Made by a program: the position numbers and the translations under genes
Notes under the pieces: generated by a model
The model's input: the letters and a program-made list of their open reading frames with translations, nothing else
Database searches by the model: none
What the model was told of the DNA's origin: nothing
Assembly: GCF_014841215.1 (NCBI RefSeq)
Contig: NZ_JACYTR010000006.1
Location: 1 to 64,000, forward strand
DNA: 64,000 bases
Reading direction: 5' to 3'
Source of the DNA: Pseudomarimonas arenosa
Lineage (GTDB): Bacteria; Pseudomonadota; Gammaproteobacteria; Xanthomonadales; Xanthomonadaceae
Shown here: positions 53,005-64,000 of the stretch, piece by piece
How the letters are laid out: each line of letters starts with the position of its first letter
Position numbering within the stretch: the first letter of the stretch is position 1

Positions 53005-53577
53005 TCACGGTCGCCGCAGTTGGACGCGGGTGCGCACCTGCACTTCGCGGCCGATCATCTCTTCGTCGGCCCAGTCGCCACCACCAATGCCAAAGTCGAG
53101 ACGATCGAGGGTTGTCTGGCCTTCGAGCACGGCGCTTTGTCCGTCGGCGCTGACCAGGAAGGTGAATTTGAACGCCACCGGTTTGGCAGTCGACTTCAGC
53201 GTCAGCGTGCCGCCCGCGGTGTAGCCTTCGGCGCTTGCATGGATCTGCTCGGCTTCGAAGCGGGCCTGATTTTCCTGCTCAACGGCGAAGAAATCCTGGC
53301 TGACCAATAGCTCATCGCGCTCGGCGTTGGCGGTGTCCACCGAGCCGAGATCGATCTTCACCTCAAGTTTCGCCTTTTCTGGCGACGCCGGATCGAACTC
53401 GAAGCGAGTATGAAAGCTGTTGAACTGGCCCTCAAAGCGTTCGCCTTGCGCCATCGCCTCAAACCTCAACTCAGAACCGTTGTCGGTCTGGATCCAGTCG
53501 GCGGCCAATACCGGCCCTGCCATCGACAAGGCCAATGCAGCAAGCAGTCGGCCACGGTTGATCAAGCGAATACTCAC
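53005..53577 (-). CDS. YceI family periplasmic protein (second copy)
   Basis: The 190-residue protein starts at a GTG (53577) with a signal peptide (LLAALALSMAGPVLA). The YceI lipocalin-like fold follows: SELRFEAMAQGERFEGQFNSFHTRFEFDP, VDTANAERDELLVSQDFF, YTAGGTLTLKSTAKPVAFKFTF. YceI proteins bind isoprenoid lipids in the periplasm. It overlaps the cytochrome b561 stop codon by 4 nt and is the last gene of a three-gene operon that begins with another YceI gene. Confidence 0.9.
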   Translation of the reverse strand: MSIRLINRGRLLAALALSMAGPVLAADWIQTDNGSELRFEAMAQGERFEGQFNSFHTRFEFDPASPEKAKLEVKIDLGSVDTANAERDELLVSQDFFAVEQENQARFEAEQIHASAEGYTAGGTLTLKSTAKPVAFKFTFLVSADGQSAVLEGQTTLDRLDFGIGGGDWADEEMIGREVQVRTRVQLRRP

Positions 53578-54155
53578 GGCCTTGGTCTCTCCTTCGAAGT
53601 GCGCCACGGCAACATGCGGTTCAGTGTGTCGTCGCGCTCCATCCAATGGTGCTTCAGCGCGGCTGCAACGTGCACCAGCAGCAGGCTGGCCAGAAGGTAA
53701 AAACCCCACTGATGCACCTCAAGCGCCAAGGCCTTCAGTTGCGGATCGGGGGCGCTGAGCGCAGGCAGGCTGAACCAGCCAAAATAGCGCAGAGCGAAAT
53801 TGCTGGCTGAATTGTACAACCAGCCGGAAAGCGGCATCACGAACAGCAGCAGGTAGAGCAACCCATGGGTTAGGGTGGCCAGGGATGTTTGCCATACGGG
53901 CATGCCGGATGGGTAGGCCGGCCGGCGGTCGAACAGGCGCCAGATCAGACGCAGCACCATCAGGGCGAGTACGGTGATGCCGACCGATTTGTGCAGTGCA
54001 TAGATCTTGATCTTGGTGGGCGAGGTCGGCAGCTCGGTCATGATCAGGCCGACGATGCCTAGACCAATCACCAGTACGGCAATCAGCCAGTGCAGGGTCT
54101 GACTGATCGCACTCCAGCCCTGATCCGTGCTGCGCAGTTGCTTGCTGGTGCTCAT
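53574..54155 (-). CDS. Cytochrome b561
   Basis: The 193-residue integral membrane protein has four transmembrane helices and the histidines expected to bind two b-type haems: SQTLHWLIAV, YALHKSVGITV, LTHGLLYLLL and EVHQWGFYLLASLLLVHVAAALKHHW. Bacterial cytochrome b561 oxidises quinol or transfers electrons to superoxide (CybB). It lies between two YceI genes and overlaps both by 4 nt, a set often seen in proteobacteria. Confidence 0.93.
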   Translation of the reverse strand: MSTSKQLRSTDQGWSAISQTLHWLIAVLVIGLGIVGLIMTELPTSPTKIKIYALHKSVGITVLALMVLRLIWRLFDRRPAYPSGMPVWQTSLATLTHGLLYLLLFVMPLSGWLYNSASNFALRYFGWFSLPALSAPDPQLKALALEVHQWGFYLLASLLLVHVAAALKHHWMERDDTLNRMLPWRTSKERPRP

Positions 54156-54787
54156 CCGGCCGTCTCCGTGCTTTCAGGGCGTCGCTTGCGCTGCGCTTCA
54201 ACTTCGATCTGCAGGTCGATCTGATCGCCCACCATCGATTTCCAGGCGTCCATCCCGAAAGCCGCTCGGCTGAAGCTGGCCGTCGCTGAAAAGCCGGCGG
54301 TGCGCTTCAGGGTCAGCGGATGGCGTGCCAGCCGATTGAACCGTACGTTCAGGGTCAGCGGTTGCGATGTGCCACGGAAGCTCAGTACGCCATGTGCCTT
54401 GAATCGGTGTTCGTCGATCGGTTCGATGTGCTCGGAGACGAAGCGGGCGGTGGGCGAGCTTTCGAGCTGCAGCCAGGTCCGACTGGCCAGTTTCTCATTC
54501 CACTTTGCATCGCCAAAATCGAAACGCCGAAGATCGATGTCGACCTCGGCGCGTGCGGTGCTGAAGTCCCTGGGGTCGAAGAATAGCCAGCCGTTGGGGT
54601 TCGATACCGTTCCCTGAGCATGTGAAAAGCCCAGGTGCTCGGCCCGCACCACGATTCGGCTGTGGACCGGATCGATTTGATAATCGTGGCCGCGGGCCAG
54701 CGCGATCGGGCTGTAGAGCCCGACCGCCAGTGCTGCCACCAGGCTGGCCCGATTGAGAATCTGCGCCGTCAAGATCTGCGCCATCAA
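54152..54787 (-). CDS. YceI family periplasmic protein (first copy)
   Basis: The protein (up to 211 residues) has a signal peptide (LVAALAVGLYSPIALA) and the YceI pattern DYQIDPVHSRIVVRAEHLGFSHAQGTV, then VDIDLRRFDFGDAKWNEKL and GMDAWKSMVGDQIDLQIEVEA. YceI proteins carry polyisoprenoids such as ubiquinone precursors, which suits a partner of cytochrome b561. It is the promoter-proximal gene and is divergent from the hybrid histidine kinase gene. Confidence 0.9.
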   Translation of the reverse strand: MMAQILTAQILNRASLVAALAVGLYSPIALARGHDYQIDPVHSRIVVRAEHLGFSHAQGTVSNPNGWLFFDPRDFSTARAEVDIDLRRFDFGDAKWNEKLASRTWLQLESSPTARFVSEHIEPIDEHRFKAHGVLSFRGTSQPLTLNVRFNRLARHPLTLKRTAGFSATASFSRAAFGMDAWKSMVGDQIDLQIEVEAQRKRRPESTETAG

Positions 54788-54851
54788 GACTTGCCTCCGT
54801 CGGCAAAAAGCTCAACGCTTCGCAGCTGATTATGGCGGAGAGCGATCACCG

Positions 54852-57800
54852 ATGCCGACCCTGGCCCTGCAACGCTGCGTTCTGCTGTGCCTGCTTGTCC
54901 TGATTGGGGTGCTGGCCGGCGCGACCGGTGCACGGGCGGAAAGCCCGGTGCTGCGCCGTCTGGGCGCGGCCGAAGGGCTGCCTTCGGGACGGGTGCTGGA
55001 TCTGGCCGAGGATAGCCAGGGTCGACTGTGGATCGCCACCCTGGATGGCGTGGCCAGCTTCGATGGCTACGAGCTGCAGGTGCATCGCTACCAGCACGAT
55101 CTGCCGGACAGCCTGCCCGGCAACGTCACCCAAGTGTTGATGATCGACCGCCAGGACCGCCTCTGGGTCGGACTGGAAGGGCTGGGACTGGTGCGTCATC
55201 TGGGCGGCGGCCGCTTCGTCCGGCCGCCGGAAAGCAACCCGCAGGCGCGCACTATGGATGCCTGGGCACTGGCCGAGGATCCTGAACAGCGGGTTTGGGT
55301 GGGTGGCTATCAGAGCGGTCTGCTGGTGCTGGATGAAGCGATGCAGACGGTGGCGAGCTTTCGCGCCGGCGAGCGCGGATTGCTGTCCGACATCACCCTG
55401 TGGTTGACCTTTGATCGCTCCGGCCGGCTGTGGGTGGCCAGTGAGCGAGGCGTGCAGCGCTTTGATGGCCAACGCTTCGAAACCGCCAGTTTCGACGGGG
55501 CCAGCGAGCCGGTGATGGTGTTCCGAATCGCCGAGACCGAACGCGGGATGCTGGCGGCAACGCGCAATGGCGTGTATCTGGCGCGGCAGGGCCTCAGCTT
55601 CGAGCGGCTGTCCCAATTGCCGCCGGGTGGCGTTTCGGCAGTGCTGCTCGAAGGCGATGATGCCCTGTGGGTGGGCACCCCGCAGGGCTTGATTCGCGAC
55701 GCGCCGGATGAGCGATTGCACTGGGGGCCGCAAAGCGGCAGTGAGATCGGCAAGCAGCGAATTGTCGATCTGCATCGCGATCGTGAGGGCGGGTTGTGGA
55801 TCGCCACCGACGGCGTCGGGGTGTTTCGCTTGCCGCCGCATTGGCGGCGGATTCGATCATGGCTCGATGGTGGTCGCGATCTTGCGGCCAGTCGCGTGCA
55901 TGCCGTCGCGCTGACCGCCGGCGGGGCGCTATACAGCGCCGGTGCCGACGGCGTGCTGGAACGCATCGACCTCGAAGATGGCGAAGTCAGCCGGATCACG
56001 GCGCCCGATCGCGAGGTTCGCAGTCTGAGTGTGGTTGGGCTGGAACTCGCCGGCGAGCATCTGTGGCTGGCGCATTCCGCCGGGCTGGAACGCCACGCCT
56101 TGAGCGCCACAGCGCAACCCTTGGTGTTGTCGAGGCCGGCTCCGCGCAGCAACCCGATCATCGACCTGCTGGCCGATCCCGGCGGCGACCTGTGGCTGCT
56201 GACCGGCCAGGAATTGCAGCGACTGGATGCCGACGCCGAAGTACGCCAACGCTGGCACTGGTCGAACAGCAGCGTTTTTGCCAATCCGCGGCAGCTGCGT
56301 CGCGCTGCCGATGGGCGACTATGGCTGGTCGGCAGCGGCATTGCCATCCTGGATCCGAATCAAGCGCAAATCTCCGCGGTGCCTGAGCTGGGTAGCGAGC
56401 CGGTGGATGCGATTGCCCTGGATGGCGGCGAGCGACTCTGGCTGGCTCGCAAGACCGGCCTGCAGCGCTATCAACGCGAGCAAACGGGTTGGCAGCTGGT
56501 TGGCAACTACCCGCTGCCCGGTAGCGTCGAGGCCGGCGACCTGTGGCTCGATCCCGAACAGCATGTTTGGGTGAGCAGTGCGCGCGGCCTGCTACATTTC
56601 GATCCGTTGCGTGAGCGTTATCAGCACTACACATTGATCGACGGTTTGCCCGATCAGGTGTTTCGGCCTGGTTCGATCGCCAGCGATGATCGCGGGCAGT
56701 TTGCCGTGGTCAGTCAATCGGGGGTGTTGCTGGTCGACCCGCAGGAATTCGAGCGGCCAGAGGGGCTGCCGCCGGTGCGGGTGCAGCCGCTGCGCTGGCA
56801 GCGTCAGGGCCGCCAGCTAAGCGCTGACGCCGCCGACCTCGAGCTGCAGCACGACGATCGCGAACTGAGGTTCAGTGCGCGCGCGGCCAGCTTCGCCAAT
56901 CCGGAAAGCTGGCGCTTTCGCCATCGCATCCTGCCGTTCGATCCGCACTGGTTGGCAATCGGGCACCAGGGTGAACGCAGCATCAGCAGCCTGCCGCCAG
57001 GCCTGCATCGGTGGGAGCTGGAAATCGCCGGGCCCTGGTCCGATTGGCAGCCAGCCGCCGCAGGCCAGATCCTTGTCGCGCCGCCATGGTGGGCGCGCGG
57101 CTGGGCGCGGGCTGCCCAGCTGGGCTTGATCGTGCTGCTGCTCGCCGCCCTGGTATGGGCGGTGAAACGTCGTGCTCAGCAGAAAGCCGCCGAAGCCTTG
57201 CGCGAATCGCAGCGCCGCTGGGCCTTGCAGGCCAACGAGCAGAAAACGCGCTTTGTGCAGACCCTGGCGCACGAGTTGCGCACGCCGATGACCGGGGTGA
57301 TGGGCATGGCCGAATTGCTGGCCGAAAGCGAACTGGATGAGCGGCAGCGCGAACAGATTGAAAACCTGCGCCGCGCCGGCGATCTGCTGCTGCGTCAGCT
57401 CAATGAAACCCTGGACTTGGCCCGAATCGAGGCAGGCAGTTTGGAGCTACGCGATGCGCCGTTCTGCCCGCATCAAGTGATCGTGCAGTCAGTCGGAGTG
57501 ATGCGTCCCTTGGCCCTGCGCAAGAAGCTCAGCCTGCCGATCGACATCGGCCCGGACGTGCCGGCCTTCGTCGCCGGCGATGCCGACCGGGTACAGCAGA
57601 TCCTGCTCAACCTGCTCGGCAATGCGATCAAGTTCACCGAGACCGGCTCGGTCACGGTGCGCCTCAGTCGCGAAGCCGAGCAGCTGTGCTGGCGGGTGAT
57701 CGACACCGGTGCTGGGCTCAGCCTCGAGCAGCAGGCGCGCCTGTTCACACGCTTCAGCCAGGTGGCGGAAGATGACAGCGCCCAGCGCCCGGGCAGCAGC

Positions 57801-58343
57801 GGGCTTGGATTGAGCATCAGCCGCGAACTGGCGCAGATGATGGGCGGTGAGCTGAGCCTCAACAGCGAGCCCGGCGTTGGCACCGAGGTGTGTTTGCGCC
57901 TGCCGCTGCGTCTCGCTCAGGCGCCGGCGCCGGCCACGCGGGAGGACGCCTCGCGTGGTTGTGCGGCTGGTTTGCGCGTACTGCTGGTCGAAGATGATCC
58001 CGAGGCCGCGGCCGCCATCATCGGCTTGCTGGAGCTGGAAGGCTGTCAGGTTGATCATGCCAGTTCGCCACTGCAGGCCTTGAGTCAGGCCGTGGTCAAC
58101 GAGTATCAGCTGGCCCTGCTGGATCTTGATCTGCCTGGCATGGACGGCCGGCAGCTGGCGCGCCTGCTGTCGGCGCAAGGCCTGCGCTTTCCCTTGTGGG
58201 CTGTGACTGCGCGACTGCAGGAAGGGCTGGAGCAGGCCCTGGTCAGCGATGGCATCGAAGGCCTGCTGGCCAAGCCGGTACAACGCAGCCGTCTGAACGG
58301 ACTGCTCAGTGGGCTGGCGAGTCGCGCCAACCAGAACGGCTGA
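54852..58343 (+). CDS. Hybrid sensor histidine kinase with beta-propeller sensor and receiver domain
   Basis: The 1163-residue protein has a signal peptide (LLCLLVLIGVLAGATGARA) and a periplasmic two-component-type beta-propeller with repeats such as SQGRLWIATLDGVASFDG and DRLWVGLEGLGLVRH (about 30-640). A Y_Y_Y-like domain and one transmembrane helix (LGLIVLLLAALVWAV) follow. The cytoplasmic part has HisKA (TLAHELRTPMTGVMGMAELL), HATPase (GNAIKFTETGSV, DTGAGL, SSGLGLSIS) and a receiver domain (LLVEDDPEAAA, LLDLDLPGMDG). It resembles hybrid two-component systems that sense polysaccharides, but no polysaccharide gene is adjacent. The start at 54852 gives a normal signal peptide. Confidence 0.93.
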   Translation: MPTLALQRCVLLCLLVLIGVLAGATGARAESPVLRRLGAAEGLPSGRVLDLAEDSQGRLWIATLDGVASFDGYELQVHRYQHDLPDSLPGNVTQVLMIDRQDRLWVGLEGLGLVRHLGGGRFVRPPESNPQARTMDAWALAEDPEQRVWVGGYQSGLLVLDEAMQTVASFRAGERGLLSDITLWLTFDRSGRLWVASERGVQRFDGQRFETASFDGASEPVMVFRIAETERGMLAATRNGVYLARQGLSFERLSQLPPGGVSAVLLEGDDALWVGTPQGLIRDAPDERLHWGPQSGSEIGKQRIVDLHRDREGGLWIATDGVGVFRLPPHWRRIRSWLDGGRDLAASRVHAVALTAGGALYSAGADGVLERIDLEDGEVSRITAPDREVRSLSVVGLELAGEHLWLAHSAGLERHALSATAQPLVLSRPAPRSNPIIDLLADPGGDLWLLTGQELQRLDADAEVRQRWHWSNSSVFANPRQLRRAADGRLWLVGSGIAILDPNQAQISAVPELGSEPVDAIALDGGERLWLARKTGLQRYQREQTGWQLVGNYPLPGSVEAGDLWLDPEQHVWVSSARGLLHFDPLRERYQHYTLIDGLPDQVFRPGSIASDDRGQFAVVSQSGVLLVDPQEFERPEGLPPVRVQPLRWQRQGRQLSADAADLELQHDDRELRFSARAASFANPESWRFRHRILPFDPHWLAIGHQGERSISSLPPGLHRWELEIAGPWSDWQPAAAGQILVAPPWWARGWARAAQLGLIVLLLAALVWAVKRRAQQKAAEALRESQRRWALQANEQKTRFVQTLAHELRTPMTGVMGMAELLAESELDERQREQIENLRRAGDLLLRQLNETLDLARIEAGSLELRDAPFCPHQVIVQSVGVMRPLALRKKLSLPIDIGPDVPAFVAGDADRVQQILLNLLGNAIKFTETGSVTVRLSREAEQLCWRVIDTGAGLSLEQQARLFTRFSQVAEDDSAQRPGSSGLGLSISRELAQMMGGELSLNSEPGVGTEVCLRLPLRLAQAPAPATREDASRGCAAGLRVLLVEDDPEAAAAIIGLLELEGCQVDHASSPLQALSQAVVNEYQLALLDLDLPGMDGRQLARLLSAQGLRFPLWAVTARLQEGLEQALVSDGIEGLLAKPVQRSRLNGLLSGLASRANQNG

Positions 58344-58442
58344 TCTTGGCATAAACGCCGGTCATCATCGATCTCAGCCCGGGGCGGACTTTGCCCGCCC
58401 GCCGCGCTACCATCGTGGCCGGTTCTCAGCCAGCTGCCCACC

Positions 58443-60758
<2,316 letters not shown>

Positions 60759-60766
60759 GTGTGTTC

Positions 60767-60793
60767 GCCCTGAGCCTCGACAGGGCTCAGGGT
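60767..60793. terminator. Bidirectional hairpin between maeB and the first metalloprotease
   Basis: Perfect 9-bp stem CCCTGAGCC / GGCTCAGGG with a 7-nt loop, placed between convergent stop codons. Its CCCTGAGCC core matches a short palindrome widespread in many high-GC genomes. There is no T-run, so termination is plausible from position only. Confidence 0.5.
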
Positions 60794-60827
60794 GCGGTAC
60801 GGCTTCGGCGTATCGCCAGTGCTGGCG

Positions 60828-62576
60828 TTAGTCGCAGTTGTCCTCGCCGGTTTCGAACCCGCTGCGGAAGAAGGTGTCGCTGGGGCAGGCGGTCGGCGTG
60901 CTGCCCGCCGGCGCGGTGAAGCTGTAATTGAAGTTCGCCTGCGTGCCGCCCTGTGGCGTCGCTGTGCAGCTGACGCTGCCGCTTTGCATGGAATTGGTGA
61001 GGGTAAAGCGAGCCACCACCGGAGCGACGGTGCCGTTGACCGGTATGCTCTGCGGTGTTCCAGAGGTGATGATCAGATTGCCACCGCTGGCATTGCAGCT
61101 CAGGCTGGTGGTGCCACCGCCCGAACCGCCGCTGCGGTTGAAGGTGATATTGGTGGTGACATTCGCGCCCACCAACCCGCCGGCCATCGTGGTATTGCTG
61201 CCATTGCCCGGCGAGTTGGCGCTGAGCGTCGGACCGACATTGCTGCTGAGCGCGGTGAAGCAGCCGATGCTGACGTTCGACGCTATCCGCGGAGAGAGCA
61301 GGGTCTGGTGCGCGGGGTGGAACTCGTTGAGAGTCGAGCCACAGCTGCCGCCCGAGCCGTTGCTCCCCGAGAAGTTGCAATAGCTCATGATCGAGCCACG
61401 GCCGGACACCGAATTGTCGGTGGGGCAGGCCCTGGTCCCCGAGTAGCAGCCACCCTCGCCACTGAAACATCGGTCGATCGTGTTGTTCGGCGTGGTGCCC
61501 GCGCCAGTGACGTTGTTGGAACAGTGGGTGTGGTGGGCACCCAGGTTGTGACCGATTTCGTGGCCCACCAGATTCACATTGACCGACGCCGCAAATCCGG
61601 TGCCGCGAATGATCTGGGTGGCGCTGTAGTGGCCCGCTACCTGCCCGCCGCTGCCGCTGAGGTTTTTCGCGGTGCAATAGTTGGAAGCCGCTCCGCTGCT
61701 AAGCACCCAGGCGATACCGGAGCCGCCGTTCGTGCTCGGGTGCTTGCCTGACAGGAAGGCCACGAAGGCCCGACTCTCGTTGGTCAGAGGTTGCGCCGAC
61801 CACAGCGCACCCACCTCGCCAAGCTGGTTGCCGGTGGCGGTTGCGGAGTAGGGGTCGGCACCGCTTACCGTCTGCGCCCGCAGCAGCGTGGTGCCTTGCA
61901 CCAAGTTGAAACCGAGATCGCGCGCATACGCCACATTGATGCCGGTGACTAGGTCGGCCAGATAGCTCGTGGCTGCGCTGAGATTGTCTGAAAAGCGTAG
62001 CTGCAAGAGCTCGTTGTCGGTATCAATTGCCAGCACTGCCTGATGGGTCGCGCCCTTGGCCAGGCCAGTATTGAGCTGGGCAAGCCGTGAATCGGCCAAG
62101 GGGTCGAGCAACGCGTCGGTCACGGCATGCTCGTGGGCACGATTGCCACAGGCGAATTCGTGCTCGCTGGGCGCAGTCTTGGCGAAGCTACTCATCTCGA
62201 AGCGCCCTTCGATCACAGTGCCGGCGAAGTCGAAACTCTCGCCAACATCGAACAGGCTGCCGCGCACATCGGCGCCGTCGGCCGACACTGAAAGAAACAG
62301 ACGACTGGCGGTCTTGTCCCGGTCGGCAACGAAGTACAGCCGGTCGCTGCGCGGCAACTCGCGAAATCCGCCATCGGGCAGCGGGGCGAGGATGCGCGCA
62401 TCGGGAGCATAGACCTCAATGCGCTTGAGGTGCAGGTCCTGGCTGAAAGCCTTGTCTGCTGCATAGCGAAATGCGGGGACACTGATCGTCTCGCCCACGG
62501 CGACCTGCTCCAGGGCGATCGCCTGCGCAGCGCCGCTGGCGGCGAACGATGCCAGCGCTAGGATCAGATGTCGCAT
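60828..62576 (-). CDS. Secreted zinc metalloprotease (reprolysin/M12-like), copy 1
   Basis: The 582-residue protein has a signal peptide (MRHLILALASFAASGAAQA), a pro-region, and a catalytic domain with the extended zinc motif HEIGHNLGAHHTH (His339) followed by a Met-turn-like SIMSYCNFSG. Further domains are a serine/glycine-rich beta region (NITFNRSGGSGGGTTSLSC) and a C-terminal tag DTFFRSGFETGEDNCD. The metzincin family digests proteins outside the cell. The ATG has GGAGG upstream. A paralogue lies directly upstream on the same strand (62729 onward). Confidence 0.9.
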   Translation of the reverse strand: MRHLILALASFAASGAAQAIALEQVAVGETISVPAFRYAADKAFSQDLHLKRIEVYAPDARILAPLPDGGFRELPRSDRLYFVADRDKTASRLFLSVSADGADVRGSLFDVGESFDFAGTVIEGRFEMSSFAKTAPSEHEFACGNRAHEHAVTDALLDPLADSRLAQLNTGLAKGATHQAVLAIDTDNELLQLRFSDNLSAATSYLADLVTGINVAYARDLGFNLVQGTTLLRAQTVSGADPYSATATGNQLGEVGALWSAQPLTNESRAFVAFLSGKHPSTNGGSGIAWVLSSGAASNYCTAKNLSGSGGQVAGHYSATQIIRGTGFAASVNVNLVGHEIGHNLGAHHTHCSNNVTGAGTTPNNTIDRCFSGEGGCYSGTRACPTDNSVSGRGSIMSYCNFSGSNGSGGSCGSTLNEFHPAHQTLLSPRIASNVSIGCFTALSSNVGPTLSANSPGNGSNTTMAGGLVGANVTTNITFNRSGGSGGGTTSLSCNASGGNLIITSGTPQSIPVNGTVAPVVARFTLTNSMQSGSVSCTATPQGGTQANFNYSFTAPAGSTPTACPSDTFFRSGFETGEDNCD

Positions 62577-62728
62577 GCTGCCTCCAATCAAATTCCCGTC
62601 GCTGAGTATCGATACGCGAGCTCAGCGACCCTGGATGCCAGCATAGCGGCAGCAGTCACGAGCCAGTGCGGAACGGCCGCACAAATCGGGACGCACGGAG
62701 GGTTGAATTCACCGAACGGTCGCGAGCT

Positions 62729-64000
62729 TCAATCGCAAGGGATTTCGTCGCTCTCGAAGCCGGTACGAAACAGGGTGTCGGCCGGACAGGGCGCCTGGAT
62801 CACCCCAGCCGGCACGCTGAAATGAAACTGAAAACTGCTGACGCTGCCATTGCTGGGCGTCGCCGTGCACACCACGCTGCCCGCTTGCTCGCTGTCGCTG
62901 AGCACAAACTGCAGCGCTACGGGATCGACGGGTCCGCCCACGCTGATCGTTTGCGTCGATCCGGAGACGAGGCTGAGGCTGGCGCCCGCAGCACTGCAGA
63001 CCAGGCTAGTGCTGCCTGCGCCAGTGCCGCCTGACCGACTGAACTGGATCTGTCCCTCGCTGACTGCGCCGACGCTGCCTCCAGCCAGCGCCGTGCTGCT
63101 ATCGGCCGTCGGCATCAATGGCGAAAGCGTCGGACCGACTGCGGCATCGTCGGCAATGATGCAGCCGCTGCCGACATTATCGGCAATCCGCTGCAGCAGG
63201 AAGCTTTGCTGCGCCGGGTGAAACTCCTGCAACACCTGGCCGCTGTTCGGCAGGCATTGGGCACCGTTCGGCGGTGGAAAATTGCAGTAGCTCATCAGTG
63301 AGCCCTGGCCGAACTCGGAGTTGTCGATCGGGCAACTGACCGGGCCTGCATAACACTCAGGTTCGGCGTTGTAGCAGCGATCGATGGTGCCGACACTGAC
63401 ATTGATCTTCGGGCTGTTACCAGAAGCGTGAGTGCAGTGGCTATGCCGTACGCCCAGCAGATGGCCCAGTTCATGGCCGACCAAGGTTACGTCCTGGGCC
63501 GCAATGGAACCGCTGAACTGAGTGCAGGGCGCCAGCCCGTTGAACACGCGCACCAAGCCGTAGTGGCCGAAGGTCGCGTTCTCGTCGGTGATGCGAAAGC
63601 CTTTGGCGGCACAGTAGTTGCGATCATCGAAGCCGTCGGGAAGCCCGGGTTGTGCTGGCAGCACCCCATTCAGATCGTTCAGAACATAGGCGATTCCATT
63701 CGATTGGCAGCCATTGAGCGCCTTGCCGGAGAGTTGCAGGGTCAGCGTGCGTTCGATCGCCGCATGGTTGAGCCGCCAGTGCTCGGCGAGCTCATTCAGC
63801 TGATCGCGCGTGCTATCCGATCCAGTGCTGGGGTAAGGATCGGCGATGGTGCTCGGTCGCAGGATCACGCTGCCCTGCACCACGCGCAGGCCGAGATCGC
63901 GCTCGTAGAACAGATTCAGGCCGGCGAACAGATTGGCCAGATAGTTGATGGCGGTGCCGCTGTTGTTGCCAAATCTTCGTTGCAGCAATTCATTGTCGGT
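62729..64000 (-). CDS. Secreted zinc metalloprotease (reprolysin/M12-like), copy 2, partial
   Basis: Only the C-terminal 419 or more residues are inside the window; the N-terminus lies beyond the right edge. It keeps the zinc motif HELGHLLGVRHSH, SLMSYCNFPP, the cysteine/serine-rich beta region (QIQFSRSGGTGAGSTSLVC) and the tag DTLFRTGFESDEIPCD. Domain order matches copy 1 throughout, so the two arose by tandem duplication. The 152-nt gap between them holds nothing I can name. Confidence 0.88.
   Translation of the reverse strand, partial: TDNELLQRRFGNNSGTAINYLANLFAGLNLFYERDLGLRVVQGSVILRPSTIADPYPSTGSDSTRDQLNELAEHWRLNHAAIERTLTLQLSGKALNGCQSNGIAYVLNDLNGVLPAQPGLPDGFDDRNYCAAKGFRITDENATFGHYGLVRVFNGLAPCTQFSGSIAAQDVTLVGHELGHLLGVRHSHCTHASGNSPKINVSVGTIDRCYNAEPECYAGPVSCPIDNSEFGQGSLMSYCNFPPPNGAQCLPNSGQVLQEFHPAQQSFLLQRIADNVGSGCIIADDAAVGPTLSPLMPTADSSTALAGGSVGAVSEGQIQFSRSGGTGAGSTSLVCSAAGASLSLVSGSTQTISVGGPVDPVALQFVLSDSEQAGSVVCTATPSNGSVSSFQFHFSVPAGVIQAPCPADTLFRTGFESDEIPCD

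Noticed and set aside
60792-61751. A 319-codon plus-strand frame over the first metalloprotease
   Set aside because: Shadow of the minus-strand protease, with Ala/Arg-rich composition and no motif.

Overview
The window looks like a chromosomal segment of a high-GC gammaproteobacterium of the order Lysobacterales (Xanthomonadales), probably near Rhodanobacteraceae or Lysobacteraceae. This is inferred from gene content: several TonB-dependent receptors, a TPR-sulfotransferase, a MetX/MetB pair behind a SAM-I riboswitch, a long-form FadE, GTP-type PEP carboxykinase, and secreted proteases ending in a Gly-Phe-Glu tag. I see no rRNA, tRNA, insertion sequence, prophage or CRISPR array.

Layout. 1-3.0 kb: a tandem repeat at the left edge, the glycine-cleavage genes gcvT-gcvH, a candidate structured small RNA with its own promoter and terminator, and a lysine/alanine-rich histone H1-like gene. 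3.1-9.3 kb: a secreted serine hydrolase (minus), lemA with a LemA-associated M48 protease, a GMC oxidoreductase (minus), and about 590 bp with no gene. 9.3-13.2 kb: an Npt/Tlc-like MFS transporter, two secreted proteins of unknown role, and a DUF4442 protein. 13.2-17.3 kb: a fatty-acid unit, alpha/beta hydrolase and fadE overlapping by 4 nt on the minus strand, with a divergent TetR regulator across a palindromic operator. 17.3-20.2 kb: pckG and a histone-deacetylase-family enzyme. 20.3-22.3 kb: an ECF sigma factor / putative anti-sigma / DUF4097 operon.

22.3-29.6 kb holds the most unusual set: a large TonB-dependent receptor, a 2OG-Fe(II) oxygenase and a TPR-sulfotransferase on one strand, facing a gene that encodes what looks like only the C-terminal part of a TonB receptor barrel. 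29.8-38 kb: a GAF-GAF-GGDEF-EAL protein, a palindromic dispersed repeat, hslO, mtgA, a CBS protein, a second ECF sigma/anti-sigma pair, and prfC. 38-41.5 kb: a TonB receptor split by a frameshift, followed by a phytase-like beta-propeller lipoprotein. 41.6-45.6 kb: a DNA-binding regulator divergent from a sterol desaturase / unknown / HTTM-DCC1-like operon, then an unknown cysteine-containing protein.

45.7-48.2 kb: promoter, SAM-I riboswitch, metX and metB, giving SAM-controlled methionine synthesis. 48.3-52.9 kb: a TolB-N/TPR membrane protein, an NAD(P)-binding protein, L-serine ammonia-lyase and a small glutaredoxin-like protein. 53.0-54.8 kb: a YceI / cytochrome b561 / YceI operon. 54.8-60.8 kb: a beta-propeller hybrid histidine kinase and maeB. 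60.8-64 kb: two tandem paralogous secreted zinc metalloproteases, the second cut by the window edge.

Much of the gene set is central carbon and one-carbon metabolism (gcvTH, sdaA, pckG, maeB, metXB, fadE), interleaved with outer-membrane uptake and secreted hydrolases, which fits an oligotrophic, polymer- or peptide-degrading lifestyle. That last point is inference.
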